Positions 13,378-21,253 are shown, numbered from the stretch's first letter. The stretch is 23,051 nt of DNA from Desulfobulbaceae bacterium UBA2262 (GCA_002347185.1 DDXK01000014.1:1061-24111), one strand, 5' to 3'. Notes: a model not told the origin generated them from the sequence alone. Program-made: numbers and translations.

Positions 13378-14625
13378 ATGCCCGCCCTGCGCAGCCTCTT
13401 TCCGGCGCTCCTCTGCGCCCTCGCCCTTCTGCTCCTGGCCCTGCCGGCGGGAGCGGCGGAGAAGCAGCCGGCTGCCGGCGACCTCTGTATCCTCCCCGCC
13501 CTGCAGGACTCCCTGAGCCGCTACCAGAAACTGGCCGCCTCCGGCGGCTGGCCTGCTCTCCCTACCGGGCCGCCCGCTCTGCGGGAGGGAATGACGGAGG
13601 CGCGCATCCCCCTGCTGAGGAGCCGCCTGGCAATGAGCGGTGACCTGCCCCCGGAAGCGGCCGGCCCGGATGCCCTTTTCGACCCGCCCCTCGCCGCGGC
13701 GGTGCGCCGCTTCCAGACCCGGCACGGCCTCAACCCCGACGGGGTGGTGGGGGCGAGAACCCTCACCGCCCTCAATATCCCGGCCAGCGAGCGGGTCCGG
13801 CAGCTCGCCGTCAATCTGCAACGCTGCCAGCCGCTGCCCGAGCGGCTCGAAGCGCGGCACATCCTGGTCAACATCGCCGACTTTTCCCTCACCCTCCACG
13901 AGGAAGGCGAAGCCATTCTGCACATGCCGGTGATTGTCGGCCGCACCTACCGGCAGACCCCGGTCTTCAGCGGGGTCATCTCCTCCCTGGTCCTCAACCC
14001 GGCCTGGGAGGTGCCGCAGAGCATCGCCGGCAAGGATATCCTGCCCCAGGTCCGGAAGAACCCCTCCTACCTCAGCCAGCACAACTATCAGATTTTCCGG
14101 GGCTGGGAGCCGGAGGCCCCGGCCATCGATCCTGCCAGCATCGACTGGCAGTCCTTGCCGGCCGGGAAATTCCCCTTCCGCCTCCGCCAGCAGCCGGGGC
14201 CGAACAACGCCCTGGGCCGGTTGAAGTTCCTTTTCCCCAACAAATACGATGTCTACCTGCACGACACCCCGGGCCGGGAGCTTTTCCGCAAGGAGTCGCG
14301 CACCTTCAGCTCCGGCTGCATCCGGGTCGCCAGGCCGGTCGAGCTGGCGCTGGCCCTGCTGGCCGGCTCGCCCCTGGCCGAGCCGGAAGCCCTCGCCGCG
14401 GCCCTCGCCACCGGCAAGACCAGGCAGGTCCCCCTGCCCAGGCCCATCCCCGTGCACCTCGTCTACCTGACCGCCTGGGTGGACCGCGCCGGCACCCTCC
14501 ACTTCCGCTCCGACATCTACAACCGGGACCGGCTCGAGGAGGGGACGGAGGACTCCGCACCCCCCCAAGCAGAAACGCCTGGGGAGAATCTTCTCCCGAC
14601 CAACCCTCTCGCCCCTGCCAAATAG
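13378..14625 (+). CDS. ldtD: L,D-transpeptidase, LdtD (YcbB)-like
   Basis: This 415-residue periplasmic enzyme would form 3-3 cross-links between meso-diaminopimelate residues in peptidoglycan. It starts with a signal peptide (hydrophobic core LLCALALLLLALPAG, cleavage near AGA-AEK at 27). A peptidoglycan-binding domain follows (about 98-135; AAAVRRFQTRHGLNPDGVVG), then the YkuD catalytic domain. Conserved features are LVNIADFSLTLHEEG, LNPAWEVPQSIA, YLHDTPG (His295) and the active-site FSSGCIRVARP (Cys314). A large insert within the catalytic domain (about 215-275) matches the capping loop of the YcbB group. The tail after about residue 370 is proline-rich and poorly conserved. Start ATG 13378 lies 11 bp after mepK with no clear ribosome-binding site, implying coupling. 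Confidence 0.92.
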   Translation: MPALRSLFPALLCALALLLLALPAGAAEKQPAAGDLCILPALQDSLSRYQKLAASGGWPALPTGPPALREGMTEARIPLLRSRLAMSGDLPPEAAGPDALFDPPLAAAVRRFQTRHGLNPDGVVGARTLTALNIPASERVRQLAVNLQRCQPLPERLEARHILVNIADFSLTLHEEGEAILHMPVIVGRTYRQTPVFSGVISSLVLNPAWEVPQSIAGKDILPQVRKNPSYLSQHNYQIFRGWEPEAPAIDPASIDWQSLPAGKFPFRLRQQPGPNNALGRLKFLFPNKYDVYLHDTPGRELFRKESRTFSSGCIRVARPVELALALLAGSPLAEPEALAAALATGKTRQVPLPRPIPVHLVYLTAWVDRAGTLHFRSDIYNRDRLEEGTEDSAPPQAETPGENLLPTNPLAPAK

Positions 14626-14644
14626 ACACTCAAGGAACCCCTCC

Positions 14645-15391
14645 ATGCACTGGCTCTCCGACCCGCAGGCCTGGCTTGCCCTGGCCACCCTCACCGCCCT
14701 GGAGATCGTCCTCGGCATCGACAACATCATCTTCATCACCATCCTCACCGGCCGGCTGCCCGAAGCACAGCGCGGCAAGGCGAGAACCCTGGGCCTTGCC
14801 CTGGCGATGCTGACCAGAATCGGCCTCCTGCTTTCCCTGGCCTGGGTCATGAGCCTCACGGAGCCGCTCTTTGCCGTGCTCGAAAAGGGTTTCTCCGGCC
14901 GCGACCTTATCCTGCTGGTGGGCGGCCTCTTCCTCCTGGGCAAGAGCACCCATGAAATCCATACCAGCCTGGAAGGAGTGGAGGAAGAGGGCACCCGGTC
15001 CCGGCCCCTGGCCAGCTTTGCCGGGGTTCTTGTCCAGATCGCCCTCATCGATATCATTTTTTCGCTGGATTCGGTGATCACCGCGGTGGGGCTGGCCCGG
15101 CACCTGCCGGTCATGATCCTGGCCATTGTCACCTCGGTGGGGGTGATGCTCTTTGCCGCCGGGCCGGTGGGCAATTTCGTGGAAAGGCATCCGACCCTGA
15201 AGATGCTCGCCTTGAGCTTTCTCCTGCTGATCGGCTTCACCCTCATGGGCGAAGGCTTCGGCCTGCATATTCCCAAGGGCTACATCTATTTCGCCATGGC
15301 CTTTTCCATGGGGGTGGAAATGCTGAACCTCAAGATGCGGGCCAAGACAGCCAGACCGGTCAAGTTGCACGGACCCGCTTCCGGGGCGTGA
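14645..15391 (+). CDS. TerC-family integral membrane protein
   Basis: This 248-residue inner-membrane protein has the TerC pattern of about seven hydrophobic segments. It carries the conserved acidic transmembrane motifs LEIVLGIDNIIF (20-31, Asp26) and ALIDIIFSLDSV (131-142, Asp134 and Asp140). Further features are a basic loop after the first helices and a charged loop HTSLEGVEEEGTRSRP. TerC relatives are linked to metal-ion export (manganese, calcium) and to tellurite resistance; members of this short group often help metallate exported proteins. A ribosome-binding site AAGGA precedes the ATG and the gene begins 19 bp after ldtD, so it is probably in the same transcript. The substrate cannot be deduced. 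Confidence 0.88.
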   Translation: MHWLSDPQAWLALATLTALEIVLGIDNIIFITILTGRLPEAQRGKARTLGLALAMLTRIGLLLSLAWVMSLTEPLFAVLEKGFSGRDLILLVGGLFLLGKSTHEIHTSLEGVEEEGTRSRPLASFAGVLVQIALIDIIFSLDSVITAVGLARHLPVMILAIVTSVGVMLFAAGPVGNFVERHPTLKMLALSFLLLIGFTLMGEGFGLHIPKGYIYFAMAFSMGVEMLNLKMRAKTARPVKLHGPASGA

Positions 15392-15464
15392 GAGGGGGGT
15401 GAGGGAGAAGTGAGAGAATGGCCGCGCTGAGCCAACGGTCTGAAAAACTTCGAAATTCTTCTTG

Positions 15465-15542
15465 ATGGGCCAACGCCCATGCTGGGACGGCAGAGCCCCC
15501 CCGGGGGGGAGAAGGTCTGGCTGCTTTCGGCCAGCATGCTGG
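15465..15542. repeat. Cluster of palindromes between convergent genes
   Basis: Within 78 bp lie ATGGGC-CAAC-GCCCAT (15465-15480), a C7G7 self-complementary run (15496-15509), CTGGC-N8-GCCAG (15517-15534) and the perfect palindrome CCAGCATGCTGG (15531-15542). They sit in the 166-bp gap between the convergent terC and haem-sensor genes, where terminators are expected. None is followed by a T run on either strand. Confidence 0.7.
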
Positions 15543-15557
15543 AAGGCGCGAAAGCCC

Positions 15558-16742
15558 CTACCTGTTGAACTCCGGATAATGTCGCTTCAGGCACTCCGGG
15601 CAGACCCCGTGGCTGAATTCCGCCCCGGAGTGCCTCCCCACATAGGCCTCCAGCTGCTGCCAGGCCCCCTGCTCGTCGCGGATCTTCTTGCAGAAACTGC
15701 AGATCGGCAACAGGCCGCTCAAGGTCTTGACCTCGTCCAGGGCCTGTTGCAGCTCGACGATCAGCTGCTCCCCCTCCTCCTGATAGCGCTTGCGCTGGGC
15801 GACCTCCGCCTGCAGGGCGGCGGTGCGCGTCGCCACCACCTCCTCCAGATGATCACGGTGCTGGCGCAACTCCCGGGACATGCCGTTGAAGGCTTCGGCC
15901 AATTCCCCCAGTTCGCTGCTTTCGGGCACCGGCACCTCCTCGCCGAGATGGCGGGCGTCCTCGGTGATCAGCCGCGCCTTGTCCCGCATCCGCCCCAGCG
16001 GCAGCAGCAGGTAGCGGCGATTGACCACGAAATGCAGGGCAAAGAGGGCCGCCAGGAGAAGGAGCAGGAGCGCCGAGCTGCGGAAGGCGACCCGATCGGC
16101 GTGGCCATAGGCGGCGGCCAGGGGGATGCGGACCGAAACGGCCGAGATCACCTCGCCGGCACTGCGGCCGAAGCTGCGCTCCGGGCCGTAGACGGCGACC
16201 AGACCCTCCGGTGCCAGCTCCGGCGAGTTGTGACAGCGGAGACAGGCATCCTCCAGCCGCTCGCCGCGCCGCAGGACAAAGAAATAGGGCTCGCCGTCCC
16301 AGACCCGCACTCCGGAGCGCTTCTGAAGCTCGGGATTCTGGTTCAGTTCGGCGATGAACTGCCGTTCGAAATCATCCGCCTCGTTTTCCGGGCTCCGGGC
16401 GTTGACCGCGGCTTCCTTGTAATAATAGCCGGTCTCGCTCCGCTTCTTGAAGTAGGCGTAGATTACGCGGTTGGCGTGGGTGGAGGACATCCAGACCGGA
16501 TCAAAATAGCCCTCCGGCATATACTTGTCGATGATGGGGAAAAGCTGGGGCTTCAGCTGCTGGTTGAAGTAGTCGTGGATGGACATGGAGCGGTCGAGCA
16601 GGATCAGGGCCTTGGCCTCGGCCTCTTCCAGGGCGCTGACCCGCATGGCATGGTGGAGCAACAGGACCATGAGGCCGCCGGCCACGGCAAAGCCGGCCAG
16701 CATCCCGCCGTGCAGAAAAAAACTGAGCCTTCGTCCTTGCAT
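15558..16742 (-). CDS. Membrane haem sensor (DUF3365/Tll0287-like) with HAMP, coiled coil and zinc-ribbon tail, no kinase domain
   Basis: This 394-residue protein has two membrane segments (about 13-34 and 222-242) flanking a periplasmic DUF3365-type domain. That domain contains a covalent c-type haem motif CLRCH (Cys167, Cys170, His171). A HAMP region (about 243-293) and a long coiled coil (about 290-342) follow in the cytoplasm. The last 50 residues form a four-cysteine domain: ICSFCKKIRDE (Cys348, Cys351) and HGVCPECLKRHYPEF (Cys381, Cys384). This domain is often found at the C-terminus of sensors and response regulators, but its role is not established. There is no histidine kinase, cyclase or methyl-acceptor domain, so the output must be a partner protein. 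A GGAGG site precedes the ATG. The neighbouring hybrid kinase gene is a possible partner (inference). Confidence 0.85.
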   Translation of the reverse strand: MQGRRLSFFLHGGMLAGFAVAGGLMVLLLHHAMRVSALEEAEAKALILLDRSMSIHDYFNQQLKPQLFPIIDKYMPEGYFDPVWMSSTHANRVIYAYFKKRSETGYYYKEAAVNARSPENEADDFERQFIAELNQNPELQKRSGVRVWDGEPYFFVLRRGERLEDACLRCHNSPELAPEGLVAVYGPERSFGRSAGEVISAVSVRIPLAAAYGHADRVAFRSSALLLLLLAALFALHFVVNRRYLLLPLGRMRDKARLITEDARHLGEEVPVPESSELGELAEAFNGMSRELRQHRDHLEEVVATRTAALQAEVAQRKRYQEEGEQLIVELQQALDEVKTLSGLLPICSFCKKIRDEQGAWQQLEAYVGRHSGAEFSHGVCPECLKRHYPEFNR

Positions 16743-16887
16743 CTGCTCTTTTCCTCCGTGCCGACTCCGGCCGCTCTTGCTTGCGGCGCCAGGCCTGCGC
16801 TTTCCCGGCAGCCTGCTGGTTCAGGGCCTTGACCAGAAGCCTCTCCCACGCTAACGACAGCCTGCGGCGATTGCAATCATTTTCTTG

Positions 16888-16904
16888 CCCTGGCTGGACC
16901 AGGG
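16888..16904. repeat. Hairpin between the two sensor genes
   Basis: CCCTGG-CTGGA-CCAGGG forms a perfect 6-bp stem with a 5-base loop, in the 216-bp gap between the hybrid kinase stop and the haem-sensor start. A GATTGCAATC palindrome lies next to it (16869-16878). No T run follows, so termination is uncertain. Confidence 0.5.
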
Positions 16905-16929
16905 ACTGTCCTGACTGCCTGGCGGTGCC

Positions 16930-16944
16930 GCATGTATTCTGCCA
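16930..16944 (-). promoter_or_regulatory. Sigma-54-like promoter upstream of the haem sensor
   Basis: On the minus strand TGGCAGAATACATGC has the GG-N10-GC spacing of a -24/-12 promoter; TGGCA and TGC match the consensus and the bases between match poorly. It points toward the haem-sensor gene, with a leader of about 175 bases. Confidence 0.3.
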
Positions 16945-16958
16945 AATTCCCACAGCCA

Positions 16959-19460
16959 TCACCCCCTTCCCAGCACCGTCCGCACCTTGACGGAGAGATC
17001 CTTGAGGGAGAAGGGTTTCTGGATAAAGTGCAAGCCCTCGTCCAGCACGCCCCGATGGGTGATGACATCGGTGCTGTAGCCGGACATGAACAGGGTTTTC
17101 ATCTGCGGACAGCAGGAGGCAAGATGCTCGGCAAGCTCCCGGCCATTCATCTCCGGCATGACCAGGTCGGTTATGAGCAAATCAATCTCCCGGGCATGTT
17201 CCCTGGCCAGGAGGATGGCCTGCCCCGGCGCCCTGGCCGTCAACACCCGATAGCCCAATCGTTCCAGTATGGTTTTGCCAAGCGTCAGGATTGCCTCCTC
17301 ATCCTCAACCAGCAACACCATTTCACCATTGCCCGGCGGCACATCCTCCGTTGCGGCAACGCTTTCCCGCTCGACCGCGCCCTCGTGCCGGGGCAGGTAG
17401 ACCTGAAAGGAGGTCCCGCGGCCCGGCTCGCTGTCAACGATGATGAAGCCGTTGTTCTGCTGGACGATGCCGTGGACCGTGGCAAGCCCCAGACCGGTTC
17501 CCTTCCCCAGGGCCTTGGTGGTGAAAAACGGCTCAAAGATATTGCTGAGGGTCTCCCGGTCCATGCCGCCGCCATCGTCACTGACCGCCAGCATGGTAAA
17601 ATCGCCGGGCATGAATCCCTCCTGCTCCTGACCGCAGGCCTCAGCAACGGTTATCCGCCTGGTTTCAACGACTATTTTCCCCACGCCGCCAATGGCGTCG
17701 CGGGCATTGGTGCAGAGGTTGGCCAGGATCTGGTCGAGCTGCGCCGGGTCGATGCGGACCGGCCACAATGCCTCTCCCGGCAACCAGACCAGTTCGATGT
17801 CTTCTCCGATCAGCCGGCGCAGCATCCTGAGCGTCGCCGCCAATGCCTCGTTGAGATCGATGACCTTGGGTTCCACGGTCTGCTTGCGCGCGAAAGCCAG
17901 CAGCTGACGGTTGATATCGACGGAGCGCCGGGCGGCGGTCAGCACCGCCTCAAGGTCGGCGCGCAGCGGGTCCGAGGACGACATCTTGGCCAAGGCCAGC
18001 TCCGTATACCCGAGGATCACGCTGAGCATGTTGTTGTAGTCATGGGCAATCCCGCCAGCCAGCCTGCCCACGGACTCCATCTTCTGGGCCTGCCGGTAAT
18101 GCTCCTCCATCTTCCGTTTCTCGGTGATGTCGTGGATGACGGCATGCAGAAACGGCTCGCCCCTGATGACGATGGTGCTGGAAAACACCTCGACATCCCT
18201 GAAGGAGCCGTCGGCCAGGCGGTGGCGGAATTCCGCCTGGGGTTCCGTGTTCTCGTTCACCACTTCCCTTTCCGGCGTGCTGCCGGCGGCCGGAAGTGTG
18301 ATATCCTGGATGCGCATTTTGCGCAGCTGCTCCCGGGACCAGCCATAAAATCTCTCAGCCGCCTCATTGGCCTCGACAATGTTGCCGCTCCCGGGGCTGA
18401 TGATGAGCTTGACGGCCGCATGCTTCTCAAAAATATCGCGGAATTTCTCCTCGCTTTCGCGCATCATCTCATTGGCCCGGCGCAGATCGCCGGTGGCAGC
18501 CCTGACCTGCCGGCGCAGCACCAGGATAAACGCCACCGAGGCGAGCAGCACCCCACCGAGGATGCCCAGCGCCCAAAGGAACTGCCTCGGGAAAACATTT
18601 TTCGGCGGTTGCCTGATCCAGGCCTGCAACGCCTGGTAATAGACAGAGCCCGGCTGGGTTGCCAGCATCTCCAGATTTGCATCTATTCTCCGGAGCAAAT
18701 CGGCATTGGCCCCCGCCGCCGTGGCGAAATACAGGGAAACCGGATTGAAGACGATGGGCGTCTTCTCAAGGCCATACTGCCGGTGAAAGGAGTCCCCGAA
18801 AAGCTGATTTGCCACAGCCACATCCGCAGCGCCCCGGGCCGTGGCGGAAAACGCCTCTTCATGCGACTGCGTCCCGACAAAATCAATCCGCAGGCCAAAC
18901 CCCTTTGCCATCTGCGCCAGAAGGCTTTGCTGGATCGAGCCCTTCAGCACGGCGATCCGCTTGCCATTCAAATCGGCGATGCTGTTCAGCCCTTCCGATC
19001 GGCTGGCATATGTCGTCGCCCAGCTGTTGAGCACCTCCCTGCTGTGAAAATCGAACTTCCGGTCCCGGTCCGGCGAAAAGGCCACATCCGGCATCAAGTC
19101 GAGCCGCCCCTGTTCCAGGGCATCGAGGCATGCCTCCCATTCGCAGGGGACATAGAGCAAACGCCAATTTTCCTTGCCGGCAATCTCGTTGAGGATGGTG
19201 GGGAAAATGCCGGCTGCCCCCCCTGCCTCATCGGTGAAGATTTTGGGCTTGTTTTCATACAGCCCGACGCGCACGGTCCGGGAGTGCGGCCCAGCGGCAA
19301 CCTGGTTATTCTGGCCATGTCCCTCCAGACCGGCCGCGGCGTTTTGTACGCACACCATGGGCAGCGCGTAAAGCCCTGGCACCATCTGCAGGCAGAGCCA
19401 GAAAAACACCATTTTCCGGCAAATGGGCCTGCCTCTCTGGTATGAATGTTTTGTTTCCAT
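16959..19460 (-). CDS. Hybrid histidine kinase with periplasmic solute-binding sensor domain
   Basis: This 833-residue membrane protein has these regions in order: a signal/anchor segment (about 17-35); a family 3 solute-binding-type sensor domain (about 61-290; VRVGLYENKPKIF, DLNGKRIAVLKGSIQQ); a transmembrane helix (304-325); a PAS domain (about 340-455); and a HisKA domain with phospho-acceptor His483 in GGIAHDYNNMLSVI. An ATPase domain (LANLCTNARDAI, DDGGGMD, FFTTKALGKGTGLGL) and a C-terminal receiver domain with Asp775 in LLITDLVMPEMNG and Lys825 in QKPFS complete it. It should sense a periplasmic small molecule and relay phosphate from His to its own receiver. No DNA-binding output partner or Hpt protein is in the window. 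I chose ATG 19460, preceded by GGGAG at 9 bp; ATG 19412 is the alternative. Confidence 0.9.
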   Translation of the reverse strand: METKHSYQRGRPICRKMVFFWLCLQMVPGLYALPMVCVQNAAAGLEGHGQNNQVAAGPHSRTVRVGLYENKPKIFTDEAGGAAGIFPTILNEIAGKENWRLLYVPCEWEACLDALEQGRLDLMPDVAFSPDRDRKFDFHSREVLNSWATTYASRSEGLNSIADLNGKRIAVLKGSIQQSLLAQMAKGFGLRIDFVGTQSHEEAFSATARGAADVAVANQLFGDSFHRQYGLEKTPIVFNPVSLYFATAAGANADLLRRIDANLEMLATQPGSVYYQALQAWIRQPPKNVFPRQFLWALGILGGVLLASVAFILVLRRQVRAATGDLRRANEMMRESEEKFRDIFEKHAAVKLIISPGSGNIVEANEAAERFYGWSREQLRKMRIQDITLPAAGSTPEREVVNENTEPQAEFRHRLADGSFRDVEVFSSTIVIRGEPFLHAVIHDITEKRKMEEHYRQAQKMESVGRLAGGIAHDYNNMLSVILGYTELALAKMSSSDPLRADLEAVLTAARRSVDINRQLLAFARKQTVEPKVIDLNEALAATLRMLRRLIGEDIELVWLPGEALWPVRIDPAQLDQILANLCTNARDAIGGVGKIVVETRRITVAEACGQEQEGFMPGDFTMLAVSDDGGGMDRETLSNIFEPFFTTKALGKGTGLGLATVHGIVQQNNGFIIVDSEPGRGTSFQVYLPRHEGAVERESVAATEDVPPGNGEMVLLVEDEEAILTLGKTILERLGYRVLTARAPGQAILLAREHAREIDLLITDLVMPEMNGRELAEHLASCCPQMKTLFMSGYSTDVITHRGVLDEGLHFIQKPFSLKDLSVKVRTVLGRG

Positions 19461-19816
19461 CTCCCTCAACTCCCACCCAGCCGGGGCATCTCCGTGCGCG
19501 CTTATCGTTGCGTGACAATCGGCAGGCACGGCGCCCAACAGCAGCACCTGCCAGCGATTCTTGTTTTTTCCTCCTGAGCTGCCCATCCTCTTCGAGCTGC
19601 TCCCCCGCTGGTCCGCCGGGCAGATCTTCCATTCCCCCTGCATTTTCCCATGGTGCAAACTCACCTATCTTAATCTGTAACTTCTCTGCAAGTGAATACT
19701 TATATGGAAAAAATCGCCTGAGCTGCCCGGGGCATGGCCGGCCTTTTGCCGGATAGGCAAAAATTCGCATTCCCTTTCCCGGAGCGTCGGTTCTGCTGTC
19801 CTGTTCACAAAAAACT

Positions 19817-19825
19817 TGCTATGCT
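19817..19825 (+). promoter_or_regulatory. Possible extended -10 promoter of holB
   Basis: TGC followed by TATGCT (19820-19825) fits an extended -10 element, the same -10 hexamer as the promoter at 5616. No good -35 is present. It would give holB a leader of about 150 bases containing the 19896-19924 hairpin. Confidence 0.3.
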
Positions 19826-19895
19826 GCCCAGATGTGGAGATCCGAACAGAGAGAAGGGCACTGTGCGCCAGGCAATAACCGCAAGCCCAGATGAT

Positions 19896-19924
19896 GCCAG
19901 CATGCCCACGCTGGGCATGCTGGC
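19896..19924. repeat. Perfect 13-bp-stem hairpin upstream of holB
   Basis: GCCAGCATGCCCA (19896-19908) is followed by the 3-base loop CGC and then its exact reverse complement (19912-19924). No T run follows on either strand, so it is not an ordinary intrinsic terminator. It shares the core CCAGCATGC / GCATGCTGG with the palindrome at 15531-15542. Confidence 0.92.
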
Positions 19925-19983
19925 GAAGGCAGCCAACAGATTCCAGTCCTGGCTGATGGCGTAAAAAATTATCCGGAAAAACC

Positions 19984-20970
19984 ATGATTTTTCAATTGAG
20001 CGAGATAATCGGCCAGGACAAGGCCAAGGAGCTGCTGCGCCGGGCCGTGGACCGGCGGCGGATGAGCCACGCCTTCCTTTTCAAGGGGCCGACCGGGGTG
20101 GGCAAGAAAACACTGGCCCAGGTCTTTGCCGCCTACATCAACTGCCATGCCCGCGCACAGGAGGAACCCTGCGGAGAGTGCCCCTCCTGCCGGAAGTTTG
20201 CCTCCGGCTCTCACCCTGATTTCCTGCTCATTGAGCCGGAGGGGGCCGCCATCAAGATCGACCAGGTGCGCGCCCTGAAAAAGGCCCTGGCCTTCCCCCC
20301 TCTGGAGGCGCAATACCGGACGGTTCTCCTTGCCGAGGTCCACACCATGCGGCGGGAGGCGGCCAACAGCCTGCTGAAGACCCTGGAAGAGCCGCCGCCC
20401 GGCACGGTGCTCATCCTGACCGGCGACGAGGCGAGCGGCATCCTGCCCACCATCCTCTCCCGCTGCCAGACGATCCCCTTTTTCCCTCTGCCCAAAGCGG
20501 AGCTCGCCGCGCACCTGCGGCTGGAAGCGGAACTCGATGCAGAAAGTGCCGCCACCCTGGCCGCGCTGGCCGAAGGCAGCCTGGGCCGGGCCCGGCTCCT
20601 GCAGAAAAAAGGCCTGCTCCCCCTGCGGCGGCGGATCATTGAGACCCTCCTCGGCCTCGCCCCGGACAGCCCGGCCGCTGTTTCCCCCATCCTTGAGCTG
20701 GCCGAGACGACAGCCAAGCTCAAGGAAGACCTGCCGGAACTGCTCGACCTGCTCAAGACCTGGTTCCACGACCTGCTCCTCGCAGCCACGGGGGGTGGGG
20801 ACCGGGTGAGCAACCGCGACCTCCTTCCCTTCTTCGCCGGGGCGGGCCAGCGCTGGAGCGACACGGCCCTGAGCGAGCGGCTCGCCCTTTTTGCCGCCGC
20901 GCAAAAACAGCTCAACCGCAACTGCAACCCAGCCGCGGTGTGTGAAGTGCTTTTCTTTGCCCTGCTTTAA
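19984..20970 (+). CDS. holB: DNA polymerase III delta-prime subunit
   Basis: This 328-residue protein is the delta-prime part of the clamp loader that places the sliding clamp on DNA. It shows the AAA+ fold: SHAFLFKGPTGVGKKTLAQ (Walker A, 35-42), a zinc module with Cys54 and Cys63-x2-Cys66-x2-Cys69 (PCGECPSC), GSHPDFLLIEP, the Walker B-like LLAEVHTM in which the usual Asp is Ala, EAANSLLKTLEEPP, and the arginine-finger motif ILSRCQ (Arg160). The degenerate Walker B fits delta-prime, which does not hydrolyse ATP. The ATG at 19984 has a weak GGA site. The holB-ricT-metG order echoes the holB-ricT (yaaT) association of Firmicutes. Confidence 0.9.
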   Translation: MIFQLSEIIGQDKAKELLRRAVDRRRMSHAFLFKGPTGVGKKTLAQVFAAYINCHARAQEEPCGECPSCRKFASGSHPDFLLIEPEGAAIKIDQVRALKKALAFPPLEAQYRTVLLAEVHTMRREAANSLLKTLEEPPPGTVLILTGDEASGILPTILSRCQTIPFFPLPKAELAAHLRLEAELDAESAATLAALAEGSLGRARLLQKKGLLPLRRRIIETLLGLAPDSPAAVSPILELAETTAKLKEDLPELLDLLKTWFHDLLLAATGGGDRVSNRDLLPFFAGAGQRWSDTALSERLALFAAAQKQLNRNCNPAAVCEVLFFALL

Positions 20971-20980
20971 TGGTATGGTT

Positions 20981-21002
20981 GCAAACTTGGTGGTCTCGCA
21001 AA
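20981..21002 (+). repeat. 22-bp direct repeat, copy 1
   Basis: Begins GCAAACTTGGTGG and ends TCTCGCAAA. It is identical to 21088-21109, 107 bp downstream. Confidence 0.95.
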
Positions 21003-21087
21003 TTCAGCAAAAACACAAAGGTCCGTGACACACAATCAAAGACATCCGAAGTGAAAACAGATGTCGGCGCGTCTTGTTGCGACGTCA

Positions 21088-21109
21088 GCAAACTTGGTGG
21101 TCTCGCAAA
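21088..21109 (+). repeat. 22-bp direct repeat, copy 2
   Basis: Identical to 20981-21002. Only two full copies are present, so this is not a CRISPR array. Confidence 0.95.
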
Positions 21110-21253
21110 ACCCGCCGCGAAGGCCGGAGCCGGGCCGCCGTTTTCGCAAACTCGACCATACCCCTTGAGGCGCCCGCTGGCCAGGCCGCGTGCCTGCCCG
21201 GCGAAGCACCAGTTACCCTGGCACCCTGTCCCGGTGCCGCTTGAGATGGAGCC

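Larger units (their letters stand above)
19461..19983. other. Intergenic region between divergent hybrid kinase and holB
   Basis: These 523 bases hold no convincing gene. The middle (about 19670-19720) is AT-rich and may carry the kinase promoter, but no clear box pair was found. A CCGGC-CTTTT-GCCGG hairpin lies near 19740, an extended -10 element toward holB at 19817-19825, and a strong hairpin at 19896-19924. Short open frames here have no recognisable protein features. Confidence 0.5.
20972..21162. mobile_element. Possible 191-bp MITE-like repeat element between holB and ricT
   Basis: The stretch begins with GGTATGGT (20972-20979), 1 bp after the holB stop, and ends with its exact reverse complement ACCATACC (21155-21162). 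Inside are two direct copies of a 22-bp sequence (20981-21002 and 21088-21109), a GACATC-N13-GATGTC inverted repeat (about 21040-21064) and a further GCAAAC word near 21146. The centre is clearly less GC-rich than the genes around it. No transposase or target-site duplication was seen, so calling it mobile is inference; an interspersed non-mobile repeat is equally possible. Confidence 0.4.

Noticed and set aside
16932..19445. 837-codon open frame opposite the hybrid kinase
   Set aside because: Same cause. The kinase has full domain order and motifs on the minus strand; the opposite frame shows none.
19830..19984. SRP RNA or another structured RNA gene upstream of holB
   Set aside because: The GGAAGGAAGCAGCC-type core of SRP RNA is absent and I could not match any RNA family. 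Only the hairpin itself is supported.
19665..19985. 106-codon minus-strand frame in the kinase-holB gap
   Set aside because: There is no ribosome-binding site or recognisable domain, and it spans the perfect hairpin.
20981..21109. Possible CRISPR array from the 22-bp repeat
   Set aside because: There are only two copies, the spacing is 107 bp and there are no cas genes nearby.
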